17,168 nucleotides of DNA, from the NCBI GenBank assembly GCA_003519585.1, contig DOWL01000214.1, positions 3,141 to 20,308 on the forward strand, written 5' to 3'. The DNA comes from Nocardioides sp. Its GTDB lineage: Bacteria > Actinomycetota > Actinomycetes > Propionibacteriales > Nocardioidaceae. Shown in pieces: positions 10,384 to 16,542 of the stretch. The position numbers were made by a program, and so were the translations under genes. Each line of letters opens with the position of its first letter. Positions within the stretch are counted from its first letter, which is position 1. The notes under the pieces were generated by a model. That model saw nothing but the letters and a program-made list of their open reading frames with translations. It was not told where the DNA came from and did no database searches.

Positions 10384-11390
10384 GCACACCCCCGCAGGGC
10401 GGCAGCCTGGCCCTGCCCGTCACCGATCCCGAGCTCGAGGAGCGGCTGAGGTCCCGTCTCGACGAGGTCGAGAAGGCGCTCTACGCCCACGTGCAGAGCC
10501 GGTTCCCGTTCGTCACCGAGGCGGCCTCGCACCTGCTCGACGCCGGCGGCAAGCGGTTCCGGCCGATGCTGGTGCTGCTGGCCGCCGAGGCCGGCGACCA
10601 CCCCGGTGTCGACGACGTGGTGACCGCCGCCTGCGTCGTGGAGATCACCCACGTCGGCTCGCTCTACCACGATGACGTGATGGACGAGGCCGACCTGCGC
10701 CGCGGCTCCGAGTCGGCCAACGCGCGCTGGGACAACCTGGTCGCGATCCTCACCGGCGACTTCCTGTTCGCGAAGTCCTCCGAGCTGACCGCGATGCTCG
10801 GCGCCGACGCGGTGCGCATCCAGGCCGAGACGTTCACCCGTCTCGTGGAGGGCCAGATCCTCGAGACGGTCGAGCCCGGCCCCGGCGAGGACCGGCTCGC
10901 CCACTACCTCGAGGTGGTCGCCGGCAAGACCGGCTCGCTCATCGCCACCTCCGCCCGCTACGGCGCACGGTTCGGCGGCGCCTCGCCCGAGGTCGAGGAG
11001 GCCCTCGCGGCGTACGGCGAGATCGTGGGCTCCGCCTTCCAGCTCTCCGACGACATCATCGACATCGCCTCCGACTCCGTGGAGTCCGGCAAGACCCCCG
11101 GCACCGACCTGCGCGAGGGCGTGCCGACCCTGCCGGTGCTGATGGCGCAGGCCTCTAATGCGCCCGACGACGCGCGGCTGCGCGAGCTCCTCTCCGGACC
11201 GCTCACCGACGACACCCGGCACGCCGAGGCCCTGGGACTCCTGCGCGTCCACCCCGCCATGGACCAGGCGCGGGCCTACGTCATCGAGCGAGCGGCCGAG
11301 GCCAAGGCGCTGCTCGGCGTACTCCCCGACGGACCGGTCCGCGCAGCGCTCGAGGCCTTCGCCGACGTGGTGGCCACGCGGTCCAGCTAG
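10380..11390 (+). CDS. Long-chain trans-polyprenyl diphosphate synthase
   Basis: This is a 336-aa class I prenyl elongase that condenses isopentenyl diphosphate units to make an all-trans polyprenyl diphosphate. It has GGKRFRP (56-62), the first aspartate-rich motif DDVMD (98-102) with the RRG that follows, the GDFLF segment, KTGSL, and the second aspartate-rich motif DDIID (224-228) with GKTPGTDLREGVPTLP. The positions 4 and 5 residues before the first motif are Ser94 and Gly93. These are small, so the pocket is not blocked early, consistent with a long product. By family knowledge such enzymes (HepT/GrcC/IspB type) supply the menaquinone tail; overlap with nuoN supports this, because complex I reduces menaquinone in actinomycetes. 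Chain length cannot be read from the sequence. The GTG start has only a weak upstream GGGA, so translation probably depends on coupling to nuoN. Confidence 0.9.
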   Translation: MSTPPQGGSLALPVTDPELEERLRSRLDEVEKALYAHVQSRFPFVTEAASHLLDAGGKRFRPMLVLLAAEAGDHPGVDDVVTAACVVEITHVGSLYHDDVMDEADLRRGSESANARWDNLVAILTGDFLFAKSSELTAMLGADAVRIQAETFTRLVEGQILETVEPGPGEDRLAHYLEVVAGKTGSLIATSARYGARFGGASPEVEEALAAYGEIVGSAFQLSDDIIDIASDSVESGKTPGTDLREGVPTLPVLMAQASNAPDDARLRELLSGPLTDDTRHAEALGLLRVHPAMDQARAYVIERAAEAKALLGVLPDGPVRAALEAFADVVATRSS

Positions 11391-11400
11391 GTCCAGCTAG
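11381..11400 (+). repeat. 10-bp perfect tandem duplication at the stop codon
   Basis: The unit GTCCAGCTAG occurs twice in direct succession. The first copy contains the final codons and TAG stop of the polyprenyl synthase; the second copy brings a second, out-of-frame TAG. A degenerate third beginning (GTCGAG) follows. It reads as a recent slippage or junction duplication at the end of the operon. Confidence 0.85.
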
Positions 11401-11509
11401 GTCGAGGTTGCTCGCTCGCCTCAAGCACATTCGTGCGCTCCCGGTCGACCGCAGGCGATCCGGACAAGGTCAAATGGCTTGCTGTGCCGATCCCAGCCGG
11501 ATGTCTCGC

Positions 11510-11914
11510 ATGAACATCCCTCGACCCCCGACTGCGCCTGAGCAGTTCGTCGCCGCACTGAAGTCTGAGGTCTTCGACTCAGCCTTGGCTGACGTGACGA
11601 CGAGTCTCCGAGCCGGTCCACCGGGTCGCAACCCAGGCGATCGGGCGGTCGCGCTTCACGCGTGGTTCGACGGCTTGGACATGCGTAGCCAGAGGATGGT
11701 GCTCGAGGTTGCCCGCGACGCGGCCCATGCCACGTTGTTCGGTGTTCTCTGCGTCCTCGACGGAGTTCGCGACATCGACGACCCACCTCACAGCGAGCTG
11801 ATCCTCACCGCCGTCAACGCTGACGGCATCCGCCGTCTCAACCCCATGGAAGAGGCCCTGCACGACCTGCTGAACGCGACTGTCCATCCGCCCAGCGAGC
11901 CCGCCCCGAAGTGA
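11510..11914 (+). CDS. Hypothetical protein, small cytosolic
   Basis: I do not recognise this protein with confidence. The frame is open from 11408, but I prefer the ATG at 11510 (134 aa) because the upstream part is Arg-rich and looks like untranslated DNA, while the protein from MNIPRPPTAPEQFVAAL onward has normal composition; an ATG at 11501 is close by and equally possible. The product is soluble, mostly helical in appearance, with no signal peptide or membrane segment. A middle stretch (DGLDMRSQRMVLEVARDAAHATLFGVLCVLDG, given in part: DGLDMRSQRMVLEVARDAAH) looks like a two-helix core and distantly recalls small uncharacterised DUF proteins with an LxxLD...R..vl.l...a...alh..l..ldG pattern. 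No catalytic residues are evident. A hairpin follows the stop. It stands apart from the upstream operon by about 120 bases. Confidence 0.65.
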   Translation: MNIPRPPTAPEQFVAALKSEVFDSALADVTTSLRAGPPGRNPGDRAVALHAWFDGLDMRSQRMVLEVARDAAHATLFGVLCVLDGVRDIDDPPHSELILTAVNADGIRRLNPMEEALHDLLNATVHPPSEPAPK

Positions 11915-11916
11915 CC

Positions 11917-11941
11917 ACGACGGAGCGGCTGCTCCGGTCGT
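11917..11941 (+). terminator. Candidate hairpin terminator
   Basis: Just after the stop at 11914, ACGAC-GGAGC pairs with GCTCC-(G)-GTCGT around a GGCT tetraloop: ten base pairs with one bulged G. There is no T-run, which is common for actinomycete terminators, so the call rests on stem strength and position only. Confidence 0.45.
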
Positions 11942-11972
11942 TGGCCGCCCGGTCGAGACGTGACTGTTAACG

Positions 11973-12335
11973 GTGGCTGTCAGCGGCAAGGGTCGACGAA
12001 AGATCATCGTCGGAGGCCGTACCTACCTCTGGTGGGTCGGTCATGACGATCCCGAGTGCCTCTCGGGGTCTGACACCTACCTGATGGTGGTGTCGGCAGA
12101 TGGCCGTTTCGGGGTGCGGTTCTTCCTTGGACAACTGGCTGAGCGAAGCTTCCTGATCGTTCTTGGGCGTGAGTTCCACGGGCTACGGGACGCGGGTGGA
12201 CCGTGGATACGTGTCCTTTGCCCGCATTGGGTGGGCATGTCGGCCGTTACTCCAGCCGTGGTGCGTGCAGTTATCGAGTGGTGCTCATCGGACCGACCAC
12301 TCGTACGCGTCGACTATCGCGGCAACATCGTGTAG
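11973..12335 (+). CDS. Hypothetical protein, 120 aa
   Basis: This is an unrecognised protein, starting at GTG 11973 (MAVSGKGRRKIIVGGRTYLWWV). The sequence looks like a genuine globular protein: alternating beta-like strands (KIIVGGRTYLWWVG, TYLMVVSADGRFGVRFFLGQ, SFLIVLGREF) with aromatic residues, a Trp-rich section (GGPWIRVLCPHW), and a C-terminal helix (VTPAVVRAVIEWC) before a final strand, LVRVDYRGNIV. There is no signal peptide, membrane segment or known motif. No good Shine-Dalgarno is visible and there is no TANNNT at the leaderless distance, so how it is translated is unclear. Codon use and G+C (three rows from 12001 count to 37, 38 and 32 of 60) differ from the neighbouring operon, hinting at acquisition. 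Short families of this form occur as orphan genes in actinomycetes, by my recollection only. Confidence 0.65.
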   Translation: MAVSGKGRRKIIVGGRTYLWWVGHDDPECLSGSDTYLMVVSADGRFGVRFFLGQLAERSFLIVLGREFHGLRDAGGPWIRVLCPHWVGMSAVTPAVVRAVIEWCSSDRPLVRVDYRGNIV

Positions 12336-12424
12336 CTCACGCCGCTGATGCCCGTACGCGAATGGCTACGGCTGCGTCCGCTCGACCTGCACTTCGGGTT
12401 CAACCCGGGGCCGTCGTGTCGTTC

Positions 12425-12436
12425 GCCGGATCCGGC
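12425..12436. repeat. 12-bp perfect palindrome
   Basis: GCCGGATCCGGC is its own reverse complement and lies about 26 bases before the start of the small membrane protein, close to where a -35 element would be. It could be a regulator site or simply chance in GC-rich DNA. Confidence 0.3.
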
Positions 12437-12449
12437 TCCGTAGGCCCCG

Positions 12450-12455
12450 TACTCT
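12450..12455 (+). promoter_or_regulatory. Candidate -10 element, leaderless
   Basis: TACTCT fits TANNNT and ends six bases before the ATG at 12462, which places the transcription start on or beside the A of the start codon. No Shine-Dalgarno sequence precedes that ATG. No convincing -35 element is visible. Confidence 0.4.
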
Positions 12456-12461
12456 TCGGCC

Positions 12462-12689
12462 ATGCCCGCACCGAGGTCGCGCATAGCCGGGTACGTCGTG
12501 ACGGCGCTCGTCTGCGTCCCGTTGGCCGCCGGGGCGTACGTCGTCGCTGGGTACGTGGGCTGGCTCGGGGTCGTCGTGGCGGCCGGGCTGAGTCTGCTCG
12601 GTGTCCTGGTCCGGGCTCAGAACTCGGCGCGCATCACCCAGCGCCACTTGGCGATCTTGCGATCGCGGACGAAGCCGAAGTCGGCGTAG
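12462..12689 (+). CDS. Small membrane protein, hypothetical
   Basis: The 75-aa product begins with a short basic N-terminus (MPAPRSR) and then two hydrophobic stretches, roughly residues 8-32 and 33-50 (IAGYVVTALVCVPLAAGAYV, GWLGVVVAAGLSLLGVLV), which could form two membrane helices in a hairpin. It ends in a basic tail (RSRTKPKSA). The hydrophobic part lies entirely outside any other gene and its third codon positions are strongly GC, so it is unlikely to be a shadow. The last 73 bases overlap the convergent acetyltransferase gene tail-to-tail. A TANNNT element at the leaderless distance supports the start. I see no family assignment. Confidence 0.5.
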   Translation: MPAPRSRIAGYVVTALVCVPLAAGAYVVAGYVGWLGVVVAAGLSLLGVLVRAQNSARITQRHLAILRSRTKPKSA

Positions 12690-13180
12690 AGCTCCTCGGG
12701 ACCGGTGTGGAGATAGGCGCCGCGTTGGGGCGTCCGCTCGACGGTCTGCTCCGGGTAGGCCTCCACGATTCCGCCGCCGACGGCTCGGATCGCCTCCAAG
12801 GCACCGGCCACGGCGGCCCGGGCGACACCGCGGCCGCGGTGCTTGCTCCCGGTGAAGATGCAGCCGATCCGCCAGTCGGGCGCGGTGGTGGCTTCGCGGT
12901 CGTACGCCGCGCGGTTCTTGATGTTCGGCAGCTCGGCCGGCGTGCCGTACTGGCACCACCCCACGCAGGCGTCGCCGTCGTAGACCAGGACCTGGTGCAC
13001 CGTGCCGCGGGTCGTGTGCGCCAGCTTCGCGACCCGGTGGGCCTCGCGGCCCTCGCCGAGCCCCTCGGGATGGGAGCCCATGCACCAGCAGCCGCCCCAG
13101 ACACCGTTGTTGGCCTCGACCAGTTCCGCGAAGTCGTCCCAGGTCTCGGCCGTCAGCTGCCGGGTGGTGTACGCGCTCAC
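12617..13180 (-). CDS. GNAT-family N-acetyltransferase
   Basis: The 187-aa product is a cytosolic acetyltransferase of the GNAT fold, using acetyl-CoA; the acceptor is unknown. The acetyl-CoA pyrophosphate loop is KHRGRGVARA (113-122) following the strand WRIGCIFTG, and the C-terminal part LYADFGFVRDRKIAKWRWVM has the usual final-strand pattern (xGFxxxR). The N-terminal segment NNGVWGGCWCMGSHPEG is typical of a particular actinobacterial/Firmicutes subgroup of uncharacterised GNAT proteins. The start is GTG at 13180; TAGCGT lies on the same strand six bases upstream, so the message is probably leaderless. It is divergent from the Rieske oxygenase with 65 bases between them, and convergent with and overlapping the small membrane protein gene. 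Confidence 0.88.
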   Translation of the reverse strand: MSAYTTRQLTAETWDDFAELVEANNGVWGGCWCMGSHPEGLGEGREAHRVAKLAHTTRGTVHQVLVYDGDACVGWCQYGTPAELPNIKNRAAYDREATTAPDWRIGCIFTGSKHRGRGVARAAVAGALEAIRAVGGGIVEAYPEQTVERTPQRGAYLHTGPEELYADFGFVRDRKIAKWRWVMRAEF

Positions 13181-13186
13181 GGCTCG

Positions 13187-13192
13187 ACGCTA
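13187..13192 (-). promoter_or_regulatory. Candidate -10 element of the acetyltransferase
   Basis: On the minus strand this reads TAGCGT (TANNNT), followed by exactly six bases (CGAGCC) and the GTG start. The distance is that of a leaderless actinomycete transcript. No convincing -35 is visible. Confidence 0.4.
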
Positions 13193-13209
13193 GTGGTCGC
13201 CACCGACCG

Positions 13210-13239
13210 ATGACAGCGCCCACTGACTGACTGTACAGT
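13210..13239 (+). promoter_or_regulatory. Promoter of the Rieske oxygenase, leaderless
   Basis: ATGACA (13210-13215, five of six matches to TTGACA) and TACAGT (13234-13239, TANNNT) are separated by 18 bases. The -10 ends six bases before the ATG at 13246, so transcription should start at or next to the start codon. No Shine-Dalgarno is present. The -10 lies inside the palindromic operator, so a bound repressor would block polymerase. Confidence 0.6.
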
Positions 13240-13242
13240 CAG
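13223..13242. promoter_or_regulatory. TetR-type operator, copy 1
   Basis: CTGACTGACTGTACAGTCAG contains a perfect 16-bp palindrome at 13227-13242 and an extra ACTG repeat on the left. Eighteen of these twenty bases recur at 16545-16564, beside the TetR-family gene. Such shared palindromes are how TetR repressors mark their regulons, so this is the likely binding site through which that regulator controls the oxygenase. Confidence 0.75.
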
Positions 13243-13245
13243 CCC

Positions 13246-14352
13246 ATGGCCAACGAGATCCGGAGGACGCTGCCCGGGGCGGCCTACCATTCCGACGAGA
13301 CCTACGCCGTCGACAGGGAGCGGGTCTTCTACCGCAACTGGATCTACGTCGGCCGCGCCGAGCGGGTGGCCAAGCCGGGCGCCTGGCTGCGGTTCGAGAT
13401 CGCCGACGAGAGCATCCTGATCGTCCGCGGCAAGGACGAGCAGCTGCGCGGCTTCTACAACGTCTGCCGGCACCGCGGATCGCGGATCTGCGACGACGAG
13501 CAGGGCGAGGTGCGCACCCATCTGCGCTGCCCCTATCACGCGTGGGGCTATGCCCTCGACGGCACGCTCGTCACCACGCCGATGATCGAGAAGGACGAGA
13601 TCGACCGCGAGTCGACGTCGCTGTGGCCGGTGCACGTCGACGTGTGGGAGGGGTTCGTCTTCGTCAACCTCTCCCGGGAGACGCCGGTCTCCCTCCTCGA
13701 GTCGCTCGATGACCAGCAGGACAAGCCGCTGGGGCTCGCCCGGGTGGGGCTCAGCGAGCTGAGGATCGGCCACATCTCCACGATCGACGTACAGGCCAAC
13801 TGGAAGATCGTCCTCGAGAACTACAACGAGTGCCTGCACTGCCCGACCATCCACCCCGAGCTGATGTCGGTGGTGCCGGCCTACCGCAAGGGCAGCATCT
13901 GGGAGCAGGGGCGCGACGATGGCGGCGTGACCCTGGGGGAGGGCCGCACGAGTGTCGCGCTCGACCCGCGACTCCGGCTGCCGCTGCTACCGGGGTTGAA
14001 GGGCCAGACCGGCCCGGCGGCGTACTTCGGTGCGGCGATCTACCCCACAATGTTCCTCGACGTCGACGGCTCCGCGGCGCTCGCGACGGCGATCTTCCCG
14101 ACCGGGCCGCGCAGCTGCCGGCTGGTCACCGAATACCTCTTCAGCCCCGAGGCGTTCGAGGACCCCGAGTTCGATCCCACGCCGGTCGTCGAGTTCAACG
14201 AGCTGGTCACCCTGCAGGACAACGACGCCTGCGAGCGGGTCCAGAGCGGCGTCACCTCGCGTGCCTTCGAGTACGGCGTCTTCCCGGCCAAGGACTCCTG
14301 GGTCTACTCCTTCGACCAGCGGTATCTGAGGGACGTCGAGGGCATTTCCTGA
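13246..14352 (+). CDS. Rieske non-heme iron oxygenase, alpha subunit
   Basis: The 368-aa product is a ring-hydroxylating-type oxygenase component that uses electrons from a separate reductase to activate O2 at a mononuclear iron. The Rieske [2Fe-2S] ligands are Cys74-x-His76 and Cys95-x-x-His98 (CRHRG...CPYHAW). The catalytic domain has NWKIVLENYNECLHCPTIHP (185-204), giving iron ligands His198 and His203, and Asp325 in LQDNDACERVQ as the probable third ligand; the bridging Glu191/Asn pattern is normal. The ENYxECxHCPxxHP form resembles choline, carnitine and glycine-betaine monooxygenases more than naphthalene-type enzymes, so N-demethylation or hydroxylation of a small polar substrate is plausible, but the substrate is not known. 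No ferredoxin reductase is in the window. The start codon lies three bases after a TetR-type palindrome. The stop is followed by strong hairpins. Confidence 0.9.
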   Translation: MANEIRRTLPGAAYHSDETYAVDRERVFYRNWIYVGRAERVAKPGAWLRFEIADESILIVRGKDEQLRGFYNVCRHRGSRICDDEQGEVRTHLRCPYHAWGYALDGTLVTTPMIEKDEIDRESTSLWPVHVDVWEGFVFVNLSRETPVSLLESLDDQQDKPLGLARVGLSELRIGHISTIDVQANWKIVLENYNECLHCPTIHPELMSVVPAYRKGSIWEQGRDDGGVTLGEGRTSVALDPRLRLPLLPGLKGQTGPAAYFGAAIYPTMFLDVDGSAALATAIFPTGPRSCRLVTEYLFSPEAFEDPEFDPTPVVEFNELVTLQDNDACERVQSGVTSRAFEYGVFPAKDSWVYSFDQRYLRDVEGIS

Positions 14353-14413
14353 CGTTCTCGGGCATTGCAACGGCCCAGAACGTCAGGAATCCCAACAGCT
14401 GTTGGGATTCCTG
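14346..14413. terminator. Overlapping hairpins between convergent genes, likely bidirectional terminator
   Basis: Two mutually exclusive structures share CAGGAA (14384-14389). Hairpin A pairs TTCCTGACGTTCT (14346-14358) with AGAACGTCAGGAA (14377-14389), with an inner GGGC/GCCC stem. Hairpin B is a perfect 30-bp palindrome (14384-14413) with the 15-base arm CAGGAATCCCAACAG. The structures fill the 67-base gap between the convergent oxygenase and acyl-CoA synthetase genes and, being symmetric, can act on both transcripts. No T-run is present. Confidence 0.65.
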
Positions 14414-14419
14414 CACCGC

Positions 14420-16525
14420 TCAGCCCAGCACGACCCGCGCATCGAGCGCCACCACCCCGGTCGGCCCGGCCAGCACCGGGTTGAGTTCGAGCTCGACCAG
14501 CTCGGGATGCGCGGCGGCGAGCTGGGAGACCTGAGCGACACACGCGGCGGCGGCGTCGAGGTCGACCGACGGGCGACCGCGGGCGCCGCGGAGCAGGGGA
14601 GCGCCCTGCAGCGACAGCAGCAGGTCGCGGGCGGCGTCCACGGACACCGGGGCGATCGCGCAGGCGGTGTCGCCGAGCACCTCGGTGAAGACGCCTCCGA
14701 GCCCCACCAGGACGACCGGGCCGAACTTGGGGTCGCGCACGCTGCCCACGATCAGCTCCACGCCGTCGGCGAGGTCGGCCATCGCCTCCACGGAGACCGC
14801 TGGCGGGGCGAGGCGCCGGATCAGGTCGTCGTACGCCGCCCGCGCGGCTGCCCGGTCGGTCAGTCCCACGACCACGCCGCCACCCTCGGACTTGTGCAGT
14901 CGGCCGGTCGCCTTGAGGACGACGGGGCAGCCGACCGAGGCGAGGGCGGCCTCGAGGCCGGCCCGGTCGGTCACCTGCACAGCCGCGGGGAACGCGACTC
15001 CGGCCGAGGCGAACAGCTCCCGCGCCGCGTCGTACGACGTGTCGGTGACCGGCGGTGCGGCTGGTGGGAGCGGCTCTCCGAGTCCGGCGGCCGCATGGTC
15101 GACCAGCCCGGCGAGGACCGCGCAGGCGCGATCGACGTCGCGGTGGACTGGGATGCCCGCGGCCCGCAGCAGCTGACTGGAGGGGCTGTCGGGGTAGATC
15201 GTCTGGACCACGAGTGGTTTGTCCTGCGCGGTCACTGCGGCGGCCATCTGCCGGGCGGCGGCCAACTCGGCCTCGGTCAGCCCGTTCTGGTCGGCGGTGT
15301 AGCCACCGAAGTAGCCGGTCAGGAGCACGCCGTCGACCTGGTCGGAGCCCAGCAGGATCTCGACGCCTCGCGCATAGCTTGCGACATCCTGCTCCCCGGC
15401 ACCGGCGAGGTCGACGGGGTTGGTCACGGTCGCCTGGGACCACAGTGCGGCCTCGAGCTTGATGGCAATCCCACCCGTCAGCACCGGGACCACCAGTCCC
15501 GAGGCCACGAGCGTGTCCGCTGCGACCGCGCCGTGCCCACCGCCATCGGTCAGGACCGCCACTCGGCTACCGGGCATCCGCCGCGGCGCGCGGAGGGCGA
15601 CGAGCAGGTCGGCCAGCTGGGTCGGGTGGTCGACTCGGTGCGCACCCGCGGCCACACAGGCGGCGTCGACGACCATCGAGGAGCTGGTGAGCGAGCCGGT
15701 GTGCGACGCCGCACTGCGTACGGCGGCCTCCGTCCGGCCGGGAGCCAAGAGCACGAGGGGCTTGCCCGCGTCGCGCAGTGCTCGCGCCGCCTCGAGGAAG
15801 GCGCGTCCGTCGCCGACGTCCTCGGTGTAGACCGCCACGGCGCGGGTCCCGTCGTGGTCGACGCAGGCGCGCAGGAAGTCGACGAGACCGAGGTCGGCCT
15901 GGTTGCCGAGCGAGACGAACCGGGACACGCCGAGGCCACGCTCGGCGAGCAGGCCGGCGAGGTCCAGGACGAGGTTGCCGCTCTGGCTGAGCACGGCGAC
16001 ATCCCCGGGCGGCAGGACGGCATGCGCCAGTTGCAGCCCGGTGGTGGTGTCGACGACACCGAGGCAGTTGGGTCCGAGCAGCACCGCGCCGGCGGCGTGC
16101 ACGACCTGGAGGGCGTCGGCCTCGATCCGCGCCCCCGCAGGGCCGGCCTCGGACAGACCCGCGGTGATCCCGACGATCGCCTGGGCACCCGCATCGACCG
16201 CGTCGCGCACCGCGTCACCGAAGCCGGCCGCGGGCACGCAGATCACGGCCAGGTCGACGTGGCGGCCGTGCGCGCTGGCCGCCTGCTCGGCCGAGGTGTA
16301 CGCCGACTGCCCCAGCACCTCGCCGCCGCGCCGGTTGACCAGCAGCACGGTGCGCTCGCCCGGCTCGGACAGCGCGCGGCCGGCGAGGATGTGCCCCCAC
16401 TTCGCAGGATCGTCGCTGGCGCCGATGATCGCGACCGTGCGCGGCGCGAACAGGGCGTCCAGCCGGGCGGTTCCCTGACCGGACGTGCCGGTCGACGACT
16501 CGGCGGGTGGCCCTTGACCCCTCAC
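14420..16525 (-). CDS. ADP-forming acyl-CoA synthetase (acetate-CoA ligase family)
   Basis: The 701-aa product joins the alpha and beta parts of an NDP-forming acyl-CoA synthetase in one chain. It begins with a CoA-binding Rossmann domain (residues about 20-150, TVAIIGASDDPAKWG). A succinyl-CoA-ligase-like domain follows, with GNLVLDLA and FVSLGNQADLGLVDFL, the loop YTEDVGDG (Glu235) and the phospho-acceptor His275 in SAASHTGSL. The C-terminal ATP-grasp domain (about 490-701) has PVVLKATGRLHKSEGGG, DPKFGPVVLVGLGGVFTEVLGD and ELNPVLAG. It should activate a carboxylic acid with ATP and CoA; family members act on acetate, branched, aryl or hydroxycinnamic acids, and the sequence does not tell which. 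The frame is open to 16999, but the regulator and operator occupy that part, and GTG 16525 fits a TAAGGT element at the leaderless distance. It is divergent from the TetR gene and convergent with the oxygenase, and probably shares their regulation. Confidence 0.9.
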   Translation of the reverse strand: MRGQGPPAESSTGTSGQGTARLDALFAPRTVAIIGASDDPAKWGHILAGRALSEPGERTVLLVNRRGGEVLGQSAYTSAEQAASAHGRHVDLAVICVPAAGFGDAVRDAVDAGAQAIVGITAGLSEAGPAGARIEADALQVVHAAGAVLLGPNCLGVVDTTTGLQLAHAVLPPGDVAVLSQSGNLVLDLAGLLAERGLGVSRFVSLGNQADLGLVDFLRACVDHDGTRAVAVYTEDVGDGRAFLEAARALRDAGKPLVLLAPGRTEAAVRSAASHTGSLTSSSMVVDAACVAAGAHRVDHPTQLADLLVALRAPRRMPGSRVAVLTDGGGHGAVAADTLVASGLVVPVLTGGIAIKLEAALWSQATVTNPVDLAGAGEQDVASYARGVEILLGSDQVDGVLLTGYFGGYTADQNGLTEAELAAARQMAAAVTAQDKPLVVQTIYPDSPSSQLLRAAGIPVHRDVDRACAVLAGLVDHAAAGLGEPLPPAAPPVTDTSYDAARELFASAGVAFPAAVQVTDRAGLEAALASVGCPVVLKATGRLHKSEGGGVVVGLTDRAAARAAYDDLIRRLAPPAVSVEAMADLADGVELIVGSVRDPKFGPVVLVGLGGVFTEVLGDTACAIAPVSVDAARDLLLSLQGAPLLRGARGRPSVDLDAAAACVAQVSQLAAAHPELVELELNPVLAGPTGVVALDARVVLG

Positions 16526-16542
16526 GGGACGGACCTTAGCAT
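16514..16542 (+). promoter_or_regulatory. Promoter of the TetR-family regulator
   Basis: TTGACC (16514-16519, five of six matches) and TAGCAT (16537-16542) are separated by exactly 17 bases. Transcription would start near 16549, inside operator copy 2, leaving a leader of about 40 bases. This suggests negative autoregulation. The -35 lies inside the start of the divergent synthetase coding region, and the two -10 elements overlap by two bases. Confidence 0.55.

Noticed and set aside
11404..11422. GAGG...CCTC as a terminator for the nuo-polyprenyl synthase operon
   Set aside because: Only a four-base stem with an 11-base loop. It is too weak to call, so the end of the operon transcript remains undefined.
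11408..11509. N-terminal 34-residue extension of the first hypothetical protein
   Set aside because: The peptide MLARLKHIRALPVDRRR... is Arg-rich with no fold signal. ATG 11510 gives a protein of uniform composition. The choice is not certain.
12391..12410. GGGTTCAACCC, resembling a tRNA T-arm
   Set aside because: The loop is only five bases. No acceptor, D or anticodon arms can be formed with the flanking sequence.
12203..13223. Long frames on both strands (plus 12203-13213 and minus 12366-13223)
   Set aside because: They run through several gene boundaries and the intergenic operator. The GNAT motifs are only in the minus frame 12617-13180.
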